A stretch of 64,000 bases of DNA. Source: Eledone cirrhosa. Taxonomy: Eukaryota; Mollusca; Cephalopoda; Octopoda; Eledonidae. The position numbers and the translations under genes are program-made. Below are positions 1-11,304 of this stretch, in pieces. The notes below the pieces were generated by a model that was not told where the DNA came from, did not search any database, and saw nothing but the letters and a program-made list of their open reading frames with translations. Every line of letters begins with the position of its first letter. Positions within the stretch are counted from its first letter, which is position 1. The DNA lies in contig OZ024743.1 of NCBI GenBank assembly GCA_964016885.1, forward strand, positions 125,976,419-126,040,418, in the 5' to 3' direction.

Positions 1-696
1 CACATATATTCATAAAATATTGATCAGGTTTGACAAAATTTCACATGCAATTAGGAAACATCCACCCAAGAGATTGAGACTCTCATGAGTCACCAACATA
101 TTTTTCAAAACTGGATATTTATATATTTGCAATAAATCTTCCAATGGGCTGTACTTGAAATGTGAACTGTTTCTCTCCTATTATAATACTCATTGATGTT
201 AGTGTCTACTGCAATTTTATTGTATATAATTTAAGACTAACTTGAAATTTGAAATTCCAGAAGTACCACTCTAGATCATTTATGATAGTGATAATAACAT
301 TACAGATAAAGCAATCCAGATAATAAGAAAGTTAAATGAAATCCAGGCTGAAATATTGAAATATAGAAGAACCTAACTAAAACTTGGACTCCTATAGAGC
401 ATGCATATATTAAAAGTATACCATCACATGTTCATTTGATGTCATTTTTTTCCTTTCTAACTATGAATCCTTAATCTTTTATAATCATTCAAAAAATAGA
501 TCTATTAATATCAAATTCTTTAATTTTTGTTATTTAAACACGTCTCTCTCTCTTTCTCTCTCTCTCATGAAATCTATATGGATGAATTGGCCAATCACAA
601 TTCAACAATGACTTCTACCTTACCATAATGTTGAAGTATTTTCATGATTAACATCACACTGCTGTATATTTGGCAGTTGATGGTTATAAACATGCT

Positions 697-845
697 TTAA
701 CCCTTTTGTGACCATATTTCTAATGAAAGACACTGCCTATGATTTTCAAATAATTTTGAATATAATCAAGAATTTGGTAATATAACTAACTTTCTTATTA
801 TTTATTTGATGTTTGGAACATGACTTAACAAAAGTTATTAGTGGT
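697..845 (+). mobile_element. MITE-1 copy, 3'-truncated
   Basis: This copy begins with TTAA followed by CCCTTTTGTGACCAT. It contains the family's core 'aatgaaagacactgcctatgat' region and 'gatgtttggaacatgacttaac'. The end is missing; it runs into a LINE 3' UTR fragment. MITE-1 recurs at least 13 times in the window. Full copies have inverted ends next to TTAA, which is the target and terminal signature known for piggyBac-type transposons. Confidence 0.7.
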
Positions 846-925
846 TGGTGATAGGAAGAGCATCCAGCTGTAGAAACCATGCAAAAACCATTCCAATATA
901 TACTGGGTTTGATATGATTGACTAA
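846..925 (+). mobile_element. LINE-A type 3' UTR fragment
   Basis: The stretch 'ggaagagcatccagctgtagaaaccatgc' is the piece that lies just upstream of the (GAT)n tail in other LINE-A 3' ends of the window (for example 44790-44935 and 63560-63790). No coding part is present. Confidence 0.5.
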
Positions 926-1714
926 ATCCGTTTAATGTGGTGCCACAACATGGCTGCAATAAAATGACAGAAACAAGTAAAAGAATAATGGAATATGAAA
1001 AAAAAAATATATATATAAACGGAAAAAATGAAACAAAATTTCATTTCCCACTCTTAGTACGGCTGTTACTTAAATATAAGTATGTACACGTACATACATA
1101 TATGTATATTGTTTATTACTGATAAAAAAAATGTAAGCCAAATGAATATTTAGAGATTTAAATTGATGACTCCTCCAATGACTCCTCCCACCAACTAACT
1201 TTTTTTCCTGAGTAACTGTTAACAATATTAAAGTGTAACTCACAATTATATAATGGGTGTGAATGTATTTAAACAGCTTGCAATTGACGCTTTATCAAAC
1301 TTTAAAGAAACATGAATAGAAAGCTTATATATATACTTATACACGTTTAAGATTCCTATTCATGTTTTATTTATTTTTTTTAATGTTTATTTTTGCATGA
1401 TTGAATAGAATAGATAAATGAGCACAAAAACGGCTTTTCTTTAACTGTTTGTCCTTGAGCATTTCCTGTGTTAATGTCAATACTTTAGTGTGTCAGTCTT
1501 CCTGACCCCATTTTAATTGCAATTTGACCTAAGTCTGTTACCAATTTACTACATATCTCTAATGAGTTCTCATCATCCATTTTAATTACATTCCTATACT
1601 ATTTAGTATTCCCTTGCAAATAACACCAAAATGTTACTAAATTTCAAGTTGTTTTCATTTATCTTCTAAACGAATTATTTAGATATGAATCACTCATTTG
1701 ACATATCATAAATA

Positions 1715-1953
1715 TGGACCAGGCATCTAGGGTTCAATCCCACTGTGTCATATTAGGCAAGTGTCTTTAACATAGCCTTAGGTTGACCAAGCCTTGTGTG
1801 TTAAATTGGCTAGAAATTCAAAGGTTCAGCATGATCACATATTATGTCACACTGATTCTACCTGAGAATTATGTTTAAGAGGTACACATGTCTGGAATAC
1901 TCAACCACTTACACATTAAGTCATGAGTTAGATGTTCAGTTGTTCGTTGTTCA
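1715..1953 (+). mobile_element. tRNA-derived SINE copy, degraded
   Basis: It carries a B-box-like GGTTCAATCCC near 1731, then the family body 'gcaagtgtctt...tcaaccaagcctt' and 'cctgagaattatgtttaagaggtacacatgtctgg'. The same body recurs at 36350-36693 and, in reverse, at 1960-2280, so the two SINEs here lie tail to tail. Confidence 0.65.
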
Positions 1954-1957
1954 ATAG

Positions 1958-2280
1958 GTTTCAATGATGAGTGTTCCAGTTGCTTGATTAGTGGAACTGC
2001 CTGCTCATGAAAGAAATGTGTAAGTAGCTGAGCATTCTGCAGACACATGTACAATTAATGTAACTCTCAAGGAGATTCAGCATGAAAGTTGGTCCTTTGA
2101 ATTACAGCTATAGTTCATCCATTGAGCTTCCAAACAGTTTCTGTTTACCCAATTTCACTCATGAAGTATGGGTCAACCCAAAGCTAAATGATGCTTGCTC
2201 AAGATGCCAGACAGTGGTACTGAACTAGAAACCTAATGATTATGAAGTGAACATCTTAACCATTTGGCCATGTTATGTCC
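1958..2280 (-). mobile_element. tRNA-derived SINE copy
   Basis: Read on the minus strand this is the same SINE family as 10475-10795 and 12830-13140. Its 3' part is 'gatgagtgttccagttgcttgat...gtggaactgcctgctc', its middle 'gagattcagcatga', and its tRNA-like head, complement of 'gaactagaaacctaatgattatgaagtgaac', is decayed. Confidence 0.7.
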
Positions 2281-2574
2281 ACAGTGTAATTGATAGTTAC
2301 ACAGTATAGGACATATATTCAGAGATATATTTTCAAGTCAATTAAGAGAAAGTTTATTTATTTATTTTGTAACTTGAATTAAACTTTCTATTAGCTACAT
2401 AAAAAGCCTTTCAGTAGAAAATTTAATTCAAGTTTAAAAAAAAGAAGAAATTTTCCTTATTGACAGGAAAATAACCCTCCATATATATATCATCAATTTG
2501 GTGGTTCATGCCTACCTATAGCTATGGTCACTAATCTTAGATTATGACTGAAAAATACTATTGCAAAAACAAGT

Positions 2575-2880
2575 GGCTGAAATGGGGTTCTTCTGAAGGG
2601 TCTCTGGAGTAAAGTTACTTGATAGGATGTGTATCGCTACACTCCAGGTTGAATTGCTACTGCTCTGCAATGACAGATCATAGCTCCGATACTCTGGACA
2701 TGTCTAGGGTAAGAATCATTGGACTGATCTTACAGCCAAAGCCAATCAGCAGGATAACATCCATAAGCTCAGTTGGTCTTGCAGAGGAATCCAGCCAGAT
2801 CATTTAAAGATGCTTGCCTCTGAAAGGCATATCTGAAGACTGTTCCCCAAAATCACCTCAGAAATATTTTTAGACCATAA
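2575..2880 (+). pseudogene. LINE-B reverse transcriptase C-terminal remnant
   Basis: Conceptual translation gives AEMGFF-stop-RVSGVKLLDR, then LQVELLL and LRYSGHV, ending NIHKLSWSCRGIQPDHLKML. This aligns by eye with the C-terminal domain of the LINE-B copy at 27345-28300 (AAKMGFLQMVFGVTLLDR, LQVEPLLLR, LQYYRHV). Several in-frame stops make it non-functional. Only the last part of the ORF survives. Confidence 0.65.
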
Positions 2881-2981
2881 TTGACCATATGATGAACTTC
2901 ATCAGCGTCATCTTTTTACAGTGATGTTGATGATGTATGGACATACGATGATAATGATGACATTGATGATATATATATATA

Positions 2982-3262
2982 TCATCCTTTATATCATCAT
3001 CATCATCATCATCATCATCAGCGTTTAACGTCCGTGTTCCACGCTTGCATGGGTTTGGACGGGGGTAGTCCCACTTGAGGCAAGAGTGATTGTCTTGCTC
3101 GCATAGGACTATCTGGCGGGTTTTCTACAGTTGGATGCCCTTCCTAACACCAACCACATTTACAGTGTGGGTCTGGGAGGTTTTTACCGTGTTGCCTACA
3201 CGGCCACATTACAGCGTGGACTGTGTGTTTTTTTTTGTCGTGACACCTACATGATCTCATTT
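2982..3262 (-). mobile_element. LINE-A 3' UTR with (GAT)n tail
   Basis: On the minus strand the copy ends with the motif around CCATGCAAGCGTGGAACACG and then an (ATG/GAT) tail (3000-3022 plus, ATC repeats). The UTR stretch 3167-3262 recurs almost unchanged at 3513-3612, so two related 3' ends lie in the same direction one after the other. Confidence 0.7.
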
Positions 3263-3295
3263 ATATATATATATATATATTTATATTCATATATA

Positions 3296-3970
3296 TCATC
3301 ATCATCATTTCATTTTACGTCCACTTTTTCCCTGCTTGCAAGCGTGAGACGGGAACTGATGCTGGCTTGATTTCTACAGCTGGATGCCCTTCCTAACACC
3401 AACCTCATTTACAGTGAGTGCTGGGTGCTTTTTTGCCATGGCACCTACACGACCACTTTGCAGTGGAATGATATGGACCCCAGTCCCTATCATCTCATTT
3501 CTACCACATTTACAGTGTGGGGCTGGGAGGTTTTTACCGTGTTGCCTACACGGCCACATTACAGCGTGGACTGTGTGTTTTTTGTCGTGACACCTACACA
3601 ATCTCATTTGTTTCGGCCTGGATGTTGTGGCACCAACATAACTTTACATTGAAAGGGGTGGTGTGGATGGGGTGGGGGTGGTGGGACGGGGGTGTGTTTT
3701 GTTAGAGATGCCTACTGACTGTAGTAGGTTTTACTTTGTATTTAGGTAAGGCGGGTCTTCTCTATTACTGAGTACCGCCAAAGGTCTCGGTCCAGTGACA
3801 TTGTCTTGGAGAGGTGTAAGCGTGTGAGGTCGGAATTTATCATGTCGACCCAGGTTTTTCTGGGTCTGCCTACTCCGTGGCTACCGTCTATGTTTATTGC
3901 CCTGCACTTTGTTATACAGCTGTCGTCTTTCATGCGCATCACGTGACCATACCAACGTAGCCTTCTCTCG
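3296..3970 (-). pseudogene. LINE-A 3' end: C-terminal ORF fragment plus 3' UTR
   Basis: The minus-strand frame from 3942 to 3742 reads [20 protein letters not shown], then [20 protein letters not shown]. This is the short C-terminal domain typical of many invertebrate non-LTR retrotransposon ORF2 proteins (the GHVxRM...GRPRKTW type). It matches '[17 protein letters not shown]' in the copy at 45763-47534. The 3' UTR follows down to an ATC repeat near 3296. The 5' side is lost in a (TA)n block. Confidence 0.8.
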
Positions 3971-4059
3971 AGTAATATATATGTATATGTATATTTATAT
4001 ATTTATATATATGTATATTTATATATTTATATATATATATATATGTATATTTATATTCA

Positions 4060-4090
<31 letters not shown>

Positions 4091-4137
4091 TTATATTCAT
4101 ATTCATATATATATATATATATATATGTATATTTATA

Positions 4138-4178
<41 letters not shown>
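3971..4178. repeat. (TA)n microsatellite with TGTATATTTATA interruptions
   Basis: The block is almost pure A and T, with periodic GTATATTTATATTCATATA variants. The open frames across it encode only I/Y/M runs and are artefacts. Confidence 0.95.
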
Positions 4179-4182
<4 letters not shown>

Positions 4183-4745
4183 AAAACGTGCTGCGGGGTT
4201 GCTAATGGGTTACATATGAATAAAGTTAGTCCTTCATCAGTGATCTTCCAACCATCATTGGTATTTCATCACTTTAAAGACCATATACCTCTGGTTGGTG
4301 CGAGCAACGGCTAAAAAAAGTCGTTGGGACACGTAAATAAAGGGAACACGAGTGTAAACAAACAAAAATGGTGAAGCAACGAAAAGTGAGGAAGAAGGAG
4401 TCAAGTCCCAAATTTCTATGAATTTAAATTCGGTGAAATCGTGAACGAGAGAGAATAAAGACCATCAAACCTGGTTGGAATGTAAGCAAGGAAGGAATTC
4501 CGTACAGGTCTAACGGGAGGAAGAAGGGATCTAGTCTGTGATTTCGGTGAACGTAAGTTCTGTGAAATCGTAGACGAGAGATGATCGCGAATAGATGGCT
4601 GTCGTTTATTTATCTATTATTTCTTCATAGGTGCCTTTTAATTTTATAGCCTGGTTTAATTGGTTTTGTGTGTGTGGTTGATTATGCTGATTGGGAGAGG
4701 AAATGGTGTATATATCTTATCAAATGATTCTATGGACATAATTTA
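4179..4745. repeat. Unclassified sequence between two (TA)n blocks, with internal duplication
   Basis: This segment is higher in GC than its flanks and lies exactly between two TA arrays. It contains an imperfect internal duplication about 130 bp apart: 'gaggaagaaggagtcaagtc...gtgaaatcgtgaacgagag' near 4389-4455 and 'gaggaagaagggatctagtc...gtgaaatcgtagacgagag' near 4519-4580. No long ORF is visible. It may be a transposon fragment or UTR; I cannot classify it. Confidence 0.4.
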
Positions 4746-4882
4746 TAGTATATATATATATATTCATATATATGTATATTTATATTGATATATATATATG
4801 TATATTTATATTGATATATATATATGTATATTTATATTCATATATATATATGTATATTTATATTGATATATATATATATGTA

Positions 4883-4933
<51 letters not shown>

Positions 4934-4935
4934 TC
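4746..4935. repeat. (TA)n microsatellite with interruptions
   Basis: It has the same interrupted TA composition as 3971-4178, with repeated 'tgtatatttatattgata' units of about 38 bp. Confidence 0.93.
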
Positions 4936-5245
4936 ATACTTTTAGAAGGAATATTTATTTTTCATTTCTCCACAACATTGTCAAATATTTAGATACAACA
5001 TCAGCAGCTCTCAGATTCTATTACTTGTTTTTCTTCAATGAAATAATACTATTTGCTAGTGGAATACTGCCAAGTTAGCTTTAGGTTGTTTAAAATTTAG
5101 TATATCTAATATTTTGACTGTTTCTATCAATGAAATTCTTTCTGAGTTTAAGTCCTATTAATTGAAATGCTTCCTACTTTTTTTTTTTTGCTGTGTATGT
5201 CTGCTTTAGAATAGTTACACTGTACTCCTGTTTGTCACAAGAAGT

Positions 5246-5345
5246 GACAAAAAGGGTTAGCACTAGGAAGGGCACATGACTGTAAATCGTTGCCCCACCA
5301 AAAGACCCCAATCATAAGTATGAAGTTTGTCATGGGGCGTGCAAG
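5246..5345 (+). mobile_element. LINE 3' UTR-like fragment
   Basis: 'gttagcactaggaagggcacatgactgtaaat' resembles the 'ggaagggcatccagctgtagaaa' part of LINE-A 3' UTRs. It is weak and isolated. Confidence 0.3.
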
Positions 5346-5843
5346 GTAGTATGAGTAATTTGCTTTGAGGTGTCTATTACCCCTGAGTAGTTTGCCTTAG
5401 TGCTAAGCAGCTTGCCTGAAAGAATGTTTGCTTTTGCATGTTTTCCTCTTAAGTAGTTTTCCTTTGGGTATGAGTAGCTTAACTTGCTTTGGAGTGTCTA
5501 AATAAAAAAACAAATGAAGTTACATCTATGCACTCTCCTCTTGCTCATATAAGTTGAATATTTTTGAAAACATTCTATTTTATTTGATCTTGGTTTTGTT
5601 TCTTTGCAGCTAGTTATACTTCATAATGTCAACTTGTCTGAAATTACAGTATTTTTAGTAAGCTTGTAACCAATAGCTGTTCTAGTTGATGATTAAGCAT
5701 TGATTCTTCAATGTAATGTATACCTATTAACTATAAATCATAGTCAGGATCTAAAATAGAGATTTTGGACATAGTTGTGAAATCAATACTTGTCTTTTCA
5801 TTATGGAGTAGCTGTAGTTGCAGTTCATCACCTAGAAGCTGAA

Positions 5844-5965
5844 TCATTATCATCATCATAATGTTTTATGTCTGCTTTTCCATACTGGCATGGGTTGAAC
5901 AAGATTTTTTTGAGGCAGTATTCTAAAGTTCAATACTCTTCCTATTGCCAACCCTTGTTTTTTTT
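5844..5965 (-). mobile_element. LINE-A type 3' tail
   Basis: 'atcatcatcataatgttttatgtctgcttttccatactggcatgggttgaac' is the reverse of the common 3' terminus (aacccatgc...(GAT)n). Only about 120 bp of UTR remain. Confidence 0.65.
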
Positions 5966-6204
5966 TTAAAGTTAAGTATTTATCTTCCCATATTGAACCA
6001 CGAAACTGGGACTTCATTTCAGAAAATTCTATGGTTTACTAATACTATTTTTGTTTGCTCTATGAATGATTTTCTGATTAAGAACTGAATTACTTTTACA
6101 AATTATAGTCAAAATATTTTACTTTTATATTATTATAAATATCATTGATGTATTTTGTATACATGGTTGGTATGTACTTTGTAATTCATAGCCTGTACTT
6201 TATT

Positions 6205-6450
6205 GTTTTTAACTTGTTTCAATATTTCTCATGAAAAACACTACCTATGATTTTTAAATAAATTTGGAAAGATTTAGTAATATAACTAATTTTCTCTTAA
6301 TTAAACTGATGTTTGTTGCATAACTTAAATATTCTTACATAAAATTATGGTGATTGGTCTTTAGATAAATATAAGCACTTTAAAGAAAAGTCTTGTATTA
6401 TAGAATTATGAGTGGTTTCAGATGGTTTGGTATGAATAAGACTAAATGTA
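6205..6450 (+). mobile_element. MITE-1 copy, ends decayed
   Basis: The family core 'catgaaaaacactacctatgat', 'atttagtaatataacta', 'gatgtttgttgcataact' and the distal 'gtggtttcagatggtttggtatgaata' are all in family order. The TTAA flanks are no longer recognisable. Confidence 0.65.
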
Positions 6451-6679
6451 AATATGAAGACTTTAAAATATACAGCTTTGTGTCACAGAACTCTGTGTAG
6501 TTCGAGGTGTTTGTTATCAAAAGAGTTAAAAGGATTATGAAACAATATGGGAATCATATGGTTTATGCTTCACTATAATCCTTCTTGATTTTTTTTTAAT
6601 CAGGCAAAAGACCTGAAATTTTAGTGTATGAAATATGTATCTGTAGCCCAGTAACAACACAAATAAGAGAAATATATAT

Positions 6680-6935
6680 AATGTGGAATAGAAAGCAGGT
6701 TGCCAACTTTACTTGCCAGGGCCAGCAAGACTGTTTATTTTCCCCATTGGACAGTTGGCTTTATCTGTTGCTTGGTTCAACACCACCACCTAGCTCTTGG
6801 TTGCTTTTAGTAAAGTCCACTCTGTTGAAAGCATTTGGCCAAGTCTCCAATTTTAGGAAACTTTCCTTCCTTCTTCCATCCAGTCTTCTGAAAAGGGTAA
6901 TGGGCACTGCCCTTTATCCTCTAACTAAATAATAA
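6680..6935 (+). mobile_element. SINE-derived fragment
   Basis: The text 'caacaccaccacctagctcttggttgcttttag...cagtcttctgaaaagggtaatgggcactgcc' matches 14095-14235 ('aacaccaccacctagtccttagatgtctttag...aatcctataaaaagtgatatgcattgtcc'). The same module is found reversed at 17090-17170 and 49895-49985. The 102-residue open frame across it is not a gene. Confidence 0.5.
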
Positions 6936-7159
6936 CAAGAATAAATATGAAATCTTAAGGAACTAACTTTGGTTTGAATTCAGATTTTGTTGGAGTTGAT
7001 TTTGTTTCATCCCATTGGAATTCAAAATAATTATTTTGGGGGTAATTTTATCAGTTTAGGAAGTAATTGTAATTAAACATCTCAATGTCCATATACGTTT
7101 AGATTCTGCACCAGCAAGCAATCAAGGAGTTCTCTTCATAGAGGCCAGGTGATAGTATT

Positions 7160-7465
7160 AAACTTGGTGATGGATTAATCTACCAACCCAGTCTAAGTCA
7201 ACTACCCATGATTAAGTCCATGACACTAGATTGTCTACAACACTAGAATACCTCTCATCCAAGTCTAAGTCAACCACCCAAGGTTATGCCTACCATATAA
7301 GATTAAATCTACTACACCAAATTATGTCTACCACCCAATGTTATGTCTACCACCCAAGATTTAGTCTACCACCCAAGATTTTGTCTTCTACTTGAGATTG
7401 AGTCTACTATCCAAGATTAAATCTACCACTCATGATTACGTCCATCACTCAAAATTATGTTTACC
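7160..7465. repeat. Degenerate 19-bp minisatellite
   Basis: Units of about 19 bp related to GTCTACCACCCAAGATTAT follow each other, best preserved at 7325-7385 and decaying on both sides, roughly 15 units in all. The unit resembles the 'agtctaccactcaag' piece of a SINE module at 49972-49985, so it may have grown from a SINE. Confidence 0.75.
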
Positions 7466-7802
7466 AACCAACCTTTCTTTCATTTAATGTTTATTTTCTC
7501 TTTTATATTCATTTGTCAGAGTCCATTCTGTTGCTATCAGTCTCAATGGCCTACAAAATTGTCATAATCATTGCGCTTCCCCCGCGTGTAATGAATCATT
7601 ATTTATGAATGGGAATGAAGTTGTTTACATTTAAGCATAAGAATGTATCTGTTTACATTTCAATAATAATAATGAGGCTAAAACTGTTTACTAGAATAAA
7701 GACATGTTTACATTTAGTTTCTGTAAAAATTACCCCCATTCCACCCTTGGTTATTTTTGTTACAGTTGATTTCTTGTTAGTATTTATGACTAGTGTGTAT
7801 GT

Positions 7803-7990
7803 GTGTGGCTTAGTGATAAGGGTGTTGGAATTGTGATTAAAGTTGTGGGTTCAATTCCCAGACTTGACTATACAATGTGTCCGTGAGCAAAGCACAATCA
7901 TTTCATGTTGCTTGAGTTTGTTTAGATGAAAATGGCTAGTAACACCAGTAGCAGTTGGGGGTTAGCCCAATGACAGACTGGCAACCTGCC
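7803..7990 (+). mobile_element. tRNA-derived SINE copy
   Basis: It has an A-box-like TGGCTTAGTGA near 7806 and a B-box-like GGTTCAATTCC near 7848, correctly ordered and spaced for a tRNA-derived head. They are followed by 'gagcaaagcac...tttcatgttgcttgag'. A related copy lies at 10808-10960. Confidence 0.7.
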
Positions 7991-8018
7991 CAGGGAGTTG
8001 TCTTGCATTCTCAGTCAT

Positions 8019-8241
8019 TTAACCCTTTAACATTTACATTACTCTATATTTACTATTGTATTTTCATGGTAAAGGCTTTGCCTCACATAATTATCTCACA
8101 TAATATCGAATCTACGAGATTTTGGTGTTATTTATTTTGAGAACAATACCTCAACATCAATATGAGCTGCCGGTTATAGCCGGTTGGAACAGAAAAGGGC
8201 GAGAGAATTCTGGCCGGATAGTTTAAATGCTAAAGGGTTAA
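8019..8241 (+). mobile_element. MITE-2, complete copy with TTAA flanks
   Basis: TTAA at 8019-8022 and 8238-8241 bracket 215 bp that begin CCCTTTAACATTTA and end TAAATGCTAAAGGG, an inverted repeat of about 14 bp. TTAA target duplication and ends starting CCCT are the known signature of piggyBac-superfamily elements. No transposase is encoded. An inverted sister copy is at 11305-11533. Confidence 0.75.
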
Positions 8242-8479
8242 CATCCATGAAACCAGGATAAGCTCCAGACTCCATTTAACCATGGAAAAACAAATATAAA
8301 GACAACAACTCTAACTCTCATTGACGACTAATCATTGTATATGTAGTGGACCAGCCAATGGAAGGTTATCACATTGTTTCATTTGTTCATCCTACATCTC
8401 TGACATGCAAAACCTCAGGTGTCTGTTGCCCCATGAGCTCAGCAGACAGAATTATTTATATATATGAGACAACAAATTA

Positions 8480-8640
8480 GCTAGAATTGTCACAGTCTGT
8501 TAGAGTGCTCCGAACTGACCCATTCTCTTGTTGCTACTACAATAATGATGCCAGTTATACGGATTTCCTGATGCACCTTACTAAGTGGTGTAACTCTTTC
8601 TGTAGACACAGCAATTACAAAATAGTGTTTATGTATTTAT
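8480..8640 (+). pseudogene. Possible short LINE reverse-transcriptase scrap
   Basis: The open frame reads NNDASYTDFLMHLTKWCNSF. It resembles the region after the RT catalytic box in jockey/CR1-like LINEs (acidic-x-Y...V/L-x-x-L-x-x-WC). It is too short to be sure and could be chance. Confidence 0.3.
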
Positions 8641-8658
8641 TTATTTTAACTAATCAAA

Positions 8659-8793
8659 TTAACCTTTTTGATACCAAACAACCTGAAACTACCCCTACTT
8701 CTATGATACAAAACTTTATTTTAAAGTTTGTTTATTTCAAAACCTTCCGTGATATTTTTATGTAATAACCTTTGTTATCTTCTAAGTACCAGC
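8659..8793 (-). mobile_element. MITE-1 partial copy (first of a tandem pair)
   Basis: It starts with TTAA and then CCTTTTTGATACCAAACAACC, followed by 'tctatgatacaaaact'. It is cut after about 130 bp by a second MITE-1 head at 8794. Confidence 0.7.
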
Positions 8794-9055
8794 TTAACTC
8801 TTTTGATATCAAACTCACTGGAACTGCTCCTGGTTCTATGATACAAAACTGTTGTTTTAAAATGTTTGTATTTATTCAAAAACTCTCAATCATAATTCTA
8901 TGTAGGAATTGTTGTTAAGTTAATGCTCACAACACCAAATTAATAATGCAAAGGTCATATTACTATAAAATCCCTCCAAATTCGTGATTATTTCCAAAAT
9001 TATTTAAACATCATAGGCAATGTCTTTTATTAAAAATATGGCAATGATCACCATT
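8794..9055 (-). mobile_element. MITE-1 near-complete copy
   Basis: It starts TTAACTCTTTTGATATCAAAC, carries 'ggttctatgatacaaaactg' and ends with 'tcataggcaatgtcttttattaaaaatatggcaatga', which is the complement of the family's other end. It lies directly behind a partial copy of the same head. Confidence 0.75.
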
Positions 9056-9384
9056 TTCTTCTCCTCCCCATCTTCACACATACATCATCATCTAATCCAA
9101 TGTGTCTGTGTTTGTTCATTCAGTGTTTCACTAGTTCTACTTTGTTATGTCCAAAGTATTCTTTGTCTACCTGACCTTACAGAATAGTAAATAGTGTATA
9201 TTTTATATTCAGTCAACTGATCATTGAGTGCTTTAGTATCACTAGAATTTGGTGGTCTTTCTTGGGAAGATACCTGGCATCCCTCTTTAGGGATAAGTAG
9301 CTCAACTATGTTTATATTCTCTTGTTATTTTTGGCTAAGTTAAACTCTATTCATTTCTTTCCTTGGATTACATTATATATATAC

Positions 9385-10401
9385 ACCGTATATGCCGGCT
9401 TACAAGTCTACATTTGGAGCCTAAAATATCTCTCCAAAATCAGGAGTTGACTTGTCCTCTAAATATAAAATGTGAACCTTTACCATTGAGGGGTAAACAG
9501 TGAAACTGCCTGCCTAACACTCGTACACCACTTAGCATAACTCTAGCAGCCCGCCACAATTATTTCCTACTGAATCTCATATTTGTTGAATCTAGTTAAT
9601 GTAGAGATTATAATAATATCAATGACTTGCCGAAGCTGATAGTGTAGGTTAGCATAAGTTCGTTAAGGTTAGGCTAGGCTAGATTACTCAATGAGATAGA
9701 ACTCATTTGCGACTGAAGTGTTTTAGAAGTGTCTTAGAATTGTCTAAACTATCGGAAAAATTACAATAATTTCACCATGAAACAAAACTGGCTGAAAGTA
9801 AAAATGTATCGCCATATAAACCTGCCATTCACATCATTTCATGCGTTTTAACATTCACTTAGCATAATTTTCACAGCCAACCATATTTATTTTCTACTGG
9901 AACTCATGTTTGTTAAATCTACCAGTATTTACCAATAGAAATTACCATATAATATCACAATGGTTTACACATACGACATTACAGTAGTAGAAAACAAACC
10001 TGTCAATTGCACCAGCTGATTGGTGTACCAATGGTGCCACCTTTGTCTACTTTACCACTCATGCACCCGAACTCAATTCACTGAAACCAAGGCCTTACCG
10101 GAGTACATACCAAGCTGTTAGTGAACCAAGGGCTAACCTGGCTACACAGTTGAGTACCAGCCATTCTGTGGTTTTGTAGTACTGAAAATATCAGCAGAAA
10201 ATTTATTTCCATCTTTTATATTTTGTGAAAATTTTGTGCAAATAAAGAATGGCAAGGGCATCTAGTGCTGGAGAAATGGTACTGCCTTATTTTTGGTGGG
10301 GTTATCTTATCTGTTGAATATAGCCCTTAACCTGAATTACACCTCAGAATTTTAGGGGTCGAACTATGCTCCGGGTCAACTTGTACGCCGGCATATATGG
10401 T
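9385..10401. mobile_element. Non-autonomous DNA transposon with 27-bp inverted ends
   Basis: The left end ACCGTATATGCCGGCTTAC and the right end (as complement) ACCATATATGCCGGCGTAC match over 27 bp with four mismatches. Both ends are flanked by the same ten bases, ATATATATAC (9375-9384 and 10402-10411); this could be a 9-10 bp target duplication but lies in low-complexity sequence. Inside are two imperfect direct copies of about 130 bp ('cacttagcataa...' at about 9530 and about 9857). No transposase frame is visible and I cannot name the superfamily. Confidence 0.7.
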
Positions 10402-10422
10402 ATATATATACACACACATAAG

Positions 10423-10435
10423 CCCCCCCCCCCCC
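10423..10435. repeat. Poly(C) run
   Basis: Uninterrupted run of C after a short TA/CA stretch. Confidence 0.9.
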
Positions 10436-10474
10436 ATATATCTACTTCTTTTTCTCCCCCACCCCTCTCTTCTG

Positions 10475-10795
10475 GCAGTTCCAATGATGAGTGTTCCAAT
10501 TCTTTAATCAACGGAATAGCCTGCTCGTGAAATTAACCTACAAGTGGCTGAGCATTCTGCAGCCATGGATAATTTTAATGTAATCTTTTGAGAGATTCAG
10601 CATGACACAGTGAGTGACCATGCTGTCCTTTGAAATTATAGGTACAACTCACTTTTGTCAGCTGAGTGGACTGGAGCACTGTAAAATAAAGTGTTGTGCT
10701 GAAGGACACAATGTGCTGCCAGGAATCGAACTGACGACCTTGTAATACTGAGCTGAATGCCATAAGCACTAAGCTACACACCTTCACATGCATAC
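10475..10795 (-). mobile_element. tRNA-derived SINE, near full length
   Basis: On the minus strand the head lies at 10795-10690. It has an A-box-like piece (complement of 'cactaagctacaca'), a B-box-like piece (complement of 'ggaatcgaact'), and then the body 'tttcacagtgctccagtccactc' to 'ggaacactcatcattggaac'. It is one of the better copies of the commonest SINE in the window. Confidence 0.8.
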
Positions 10796-10807
10796 ATATC
10801 TGCCTAC

Positions 10808-10960
10808 ATACACGTGGTGTGTGGCCTAGTGGTTATTGTGTTGGATTCACAATTATGAGGTAATGGACTCAGTTCCTGGATTAGCCAGTACATTGTGTTT
10901 TTGAGCAAGGAATTTAATTTCACATTGCTTTTCATGACTAAGGTCCCAAATAATTTTGTA
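10808..10960 (+). mobile_element. tRNA-derived SINE head, opposite strand to the preceding copy
   Basis: GTGGCCTAGTGGTTATTGTG (A-box region) and 'ggactcagttcctgg' (weak B box), then 'gagcaaggaatttaatttcacattgc'. It is head to head with the SINE at 10475-10795. Confidence 0.65.
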
Positions 10961-11304
10961 TGCGGTGCGACCTCATAAGAGGCCAGCTAAATCTGTGTAG
11001 GTGCAAGCTGTAAATTACATTTTTTATTTTCATGTTCATATATACACACATTCACAAACAGGTTTTCTTGATAAGCCAACTTGGGGCTAAAGAGGAAGAA
11101 CAACAACTACTATTTGAAATATGTAATCAATATGTTTGAGTTATAGTGAAAAAAACATTGATATTATAAATGTATTTAGTATATTTGTGCTATAGTGAAA
11201 TTAATACAAAAATATAACATTATATACTTTTTATTGTACTTCTGGTCAACTTGGCATAATTGGTAAAGCATTGGCTATTTGTTCCTGGTCTCTGTGTTCT
11301 GAAC

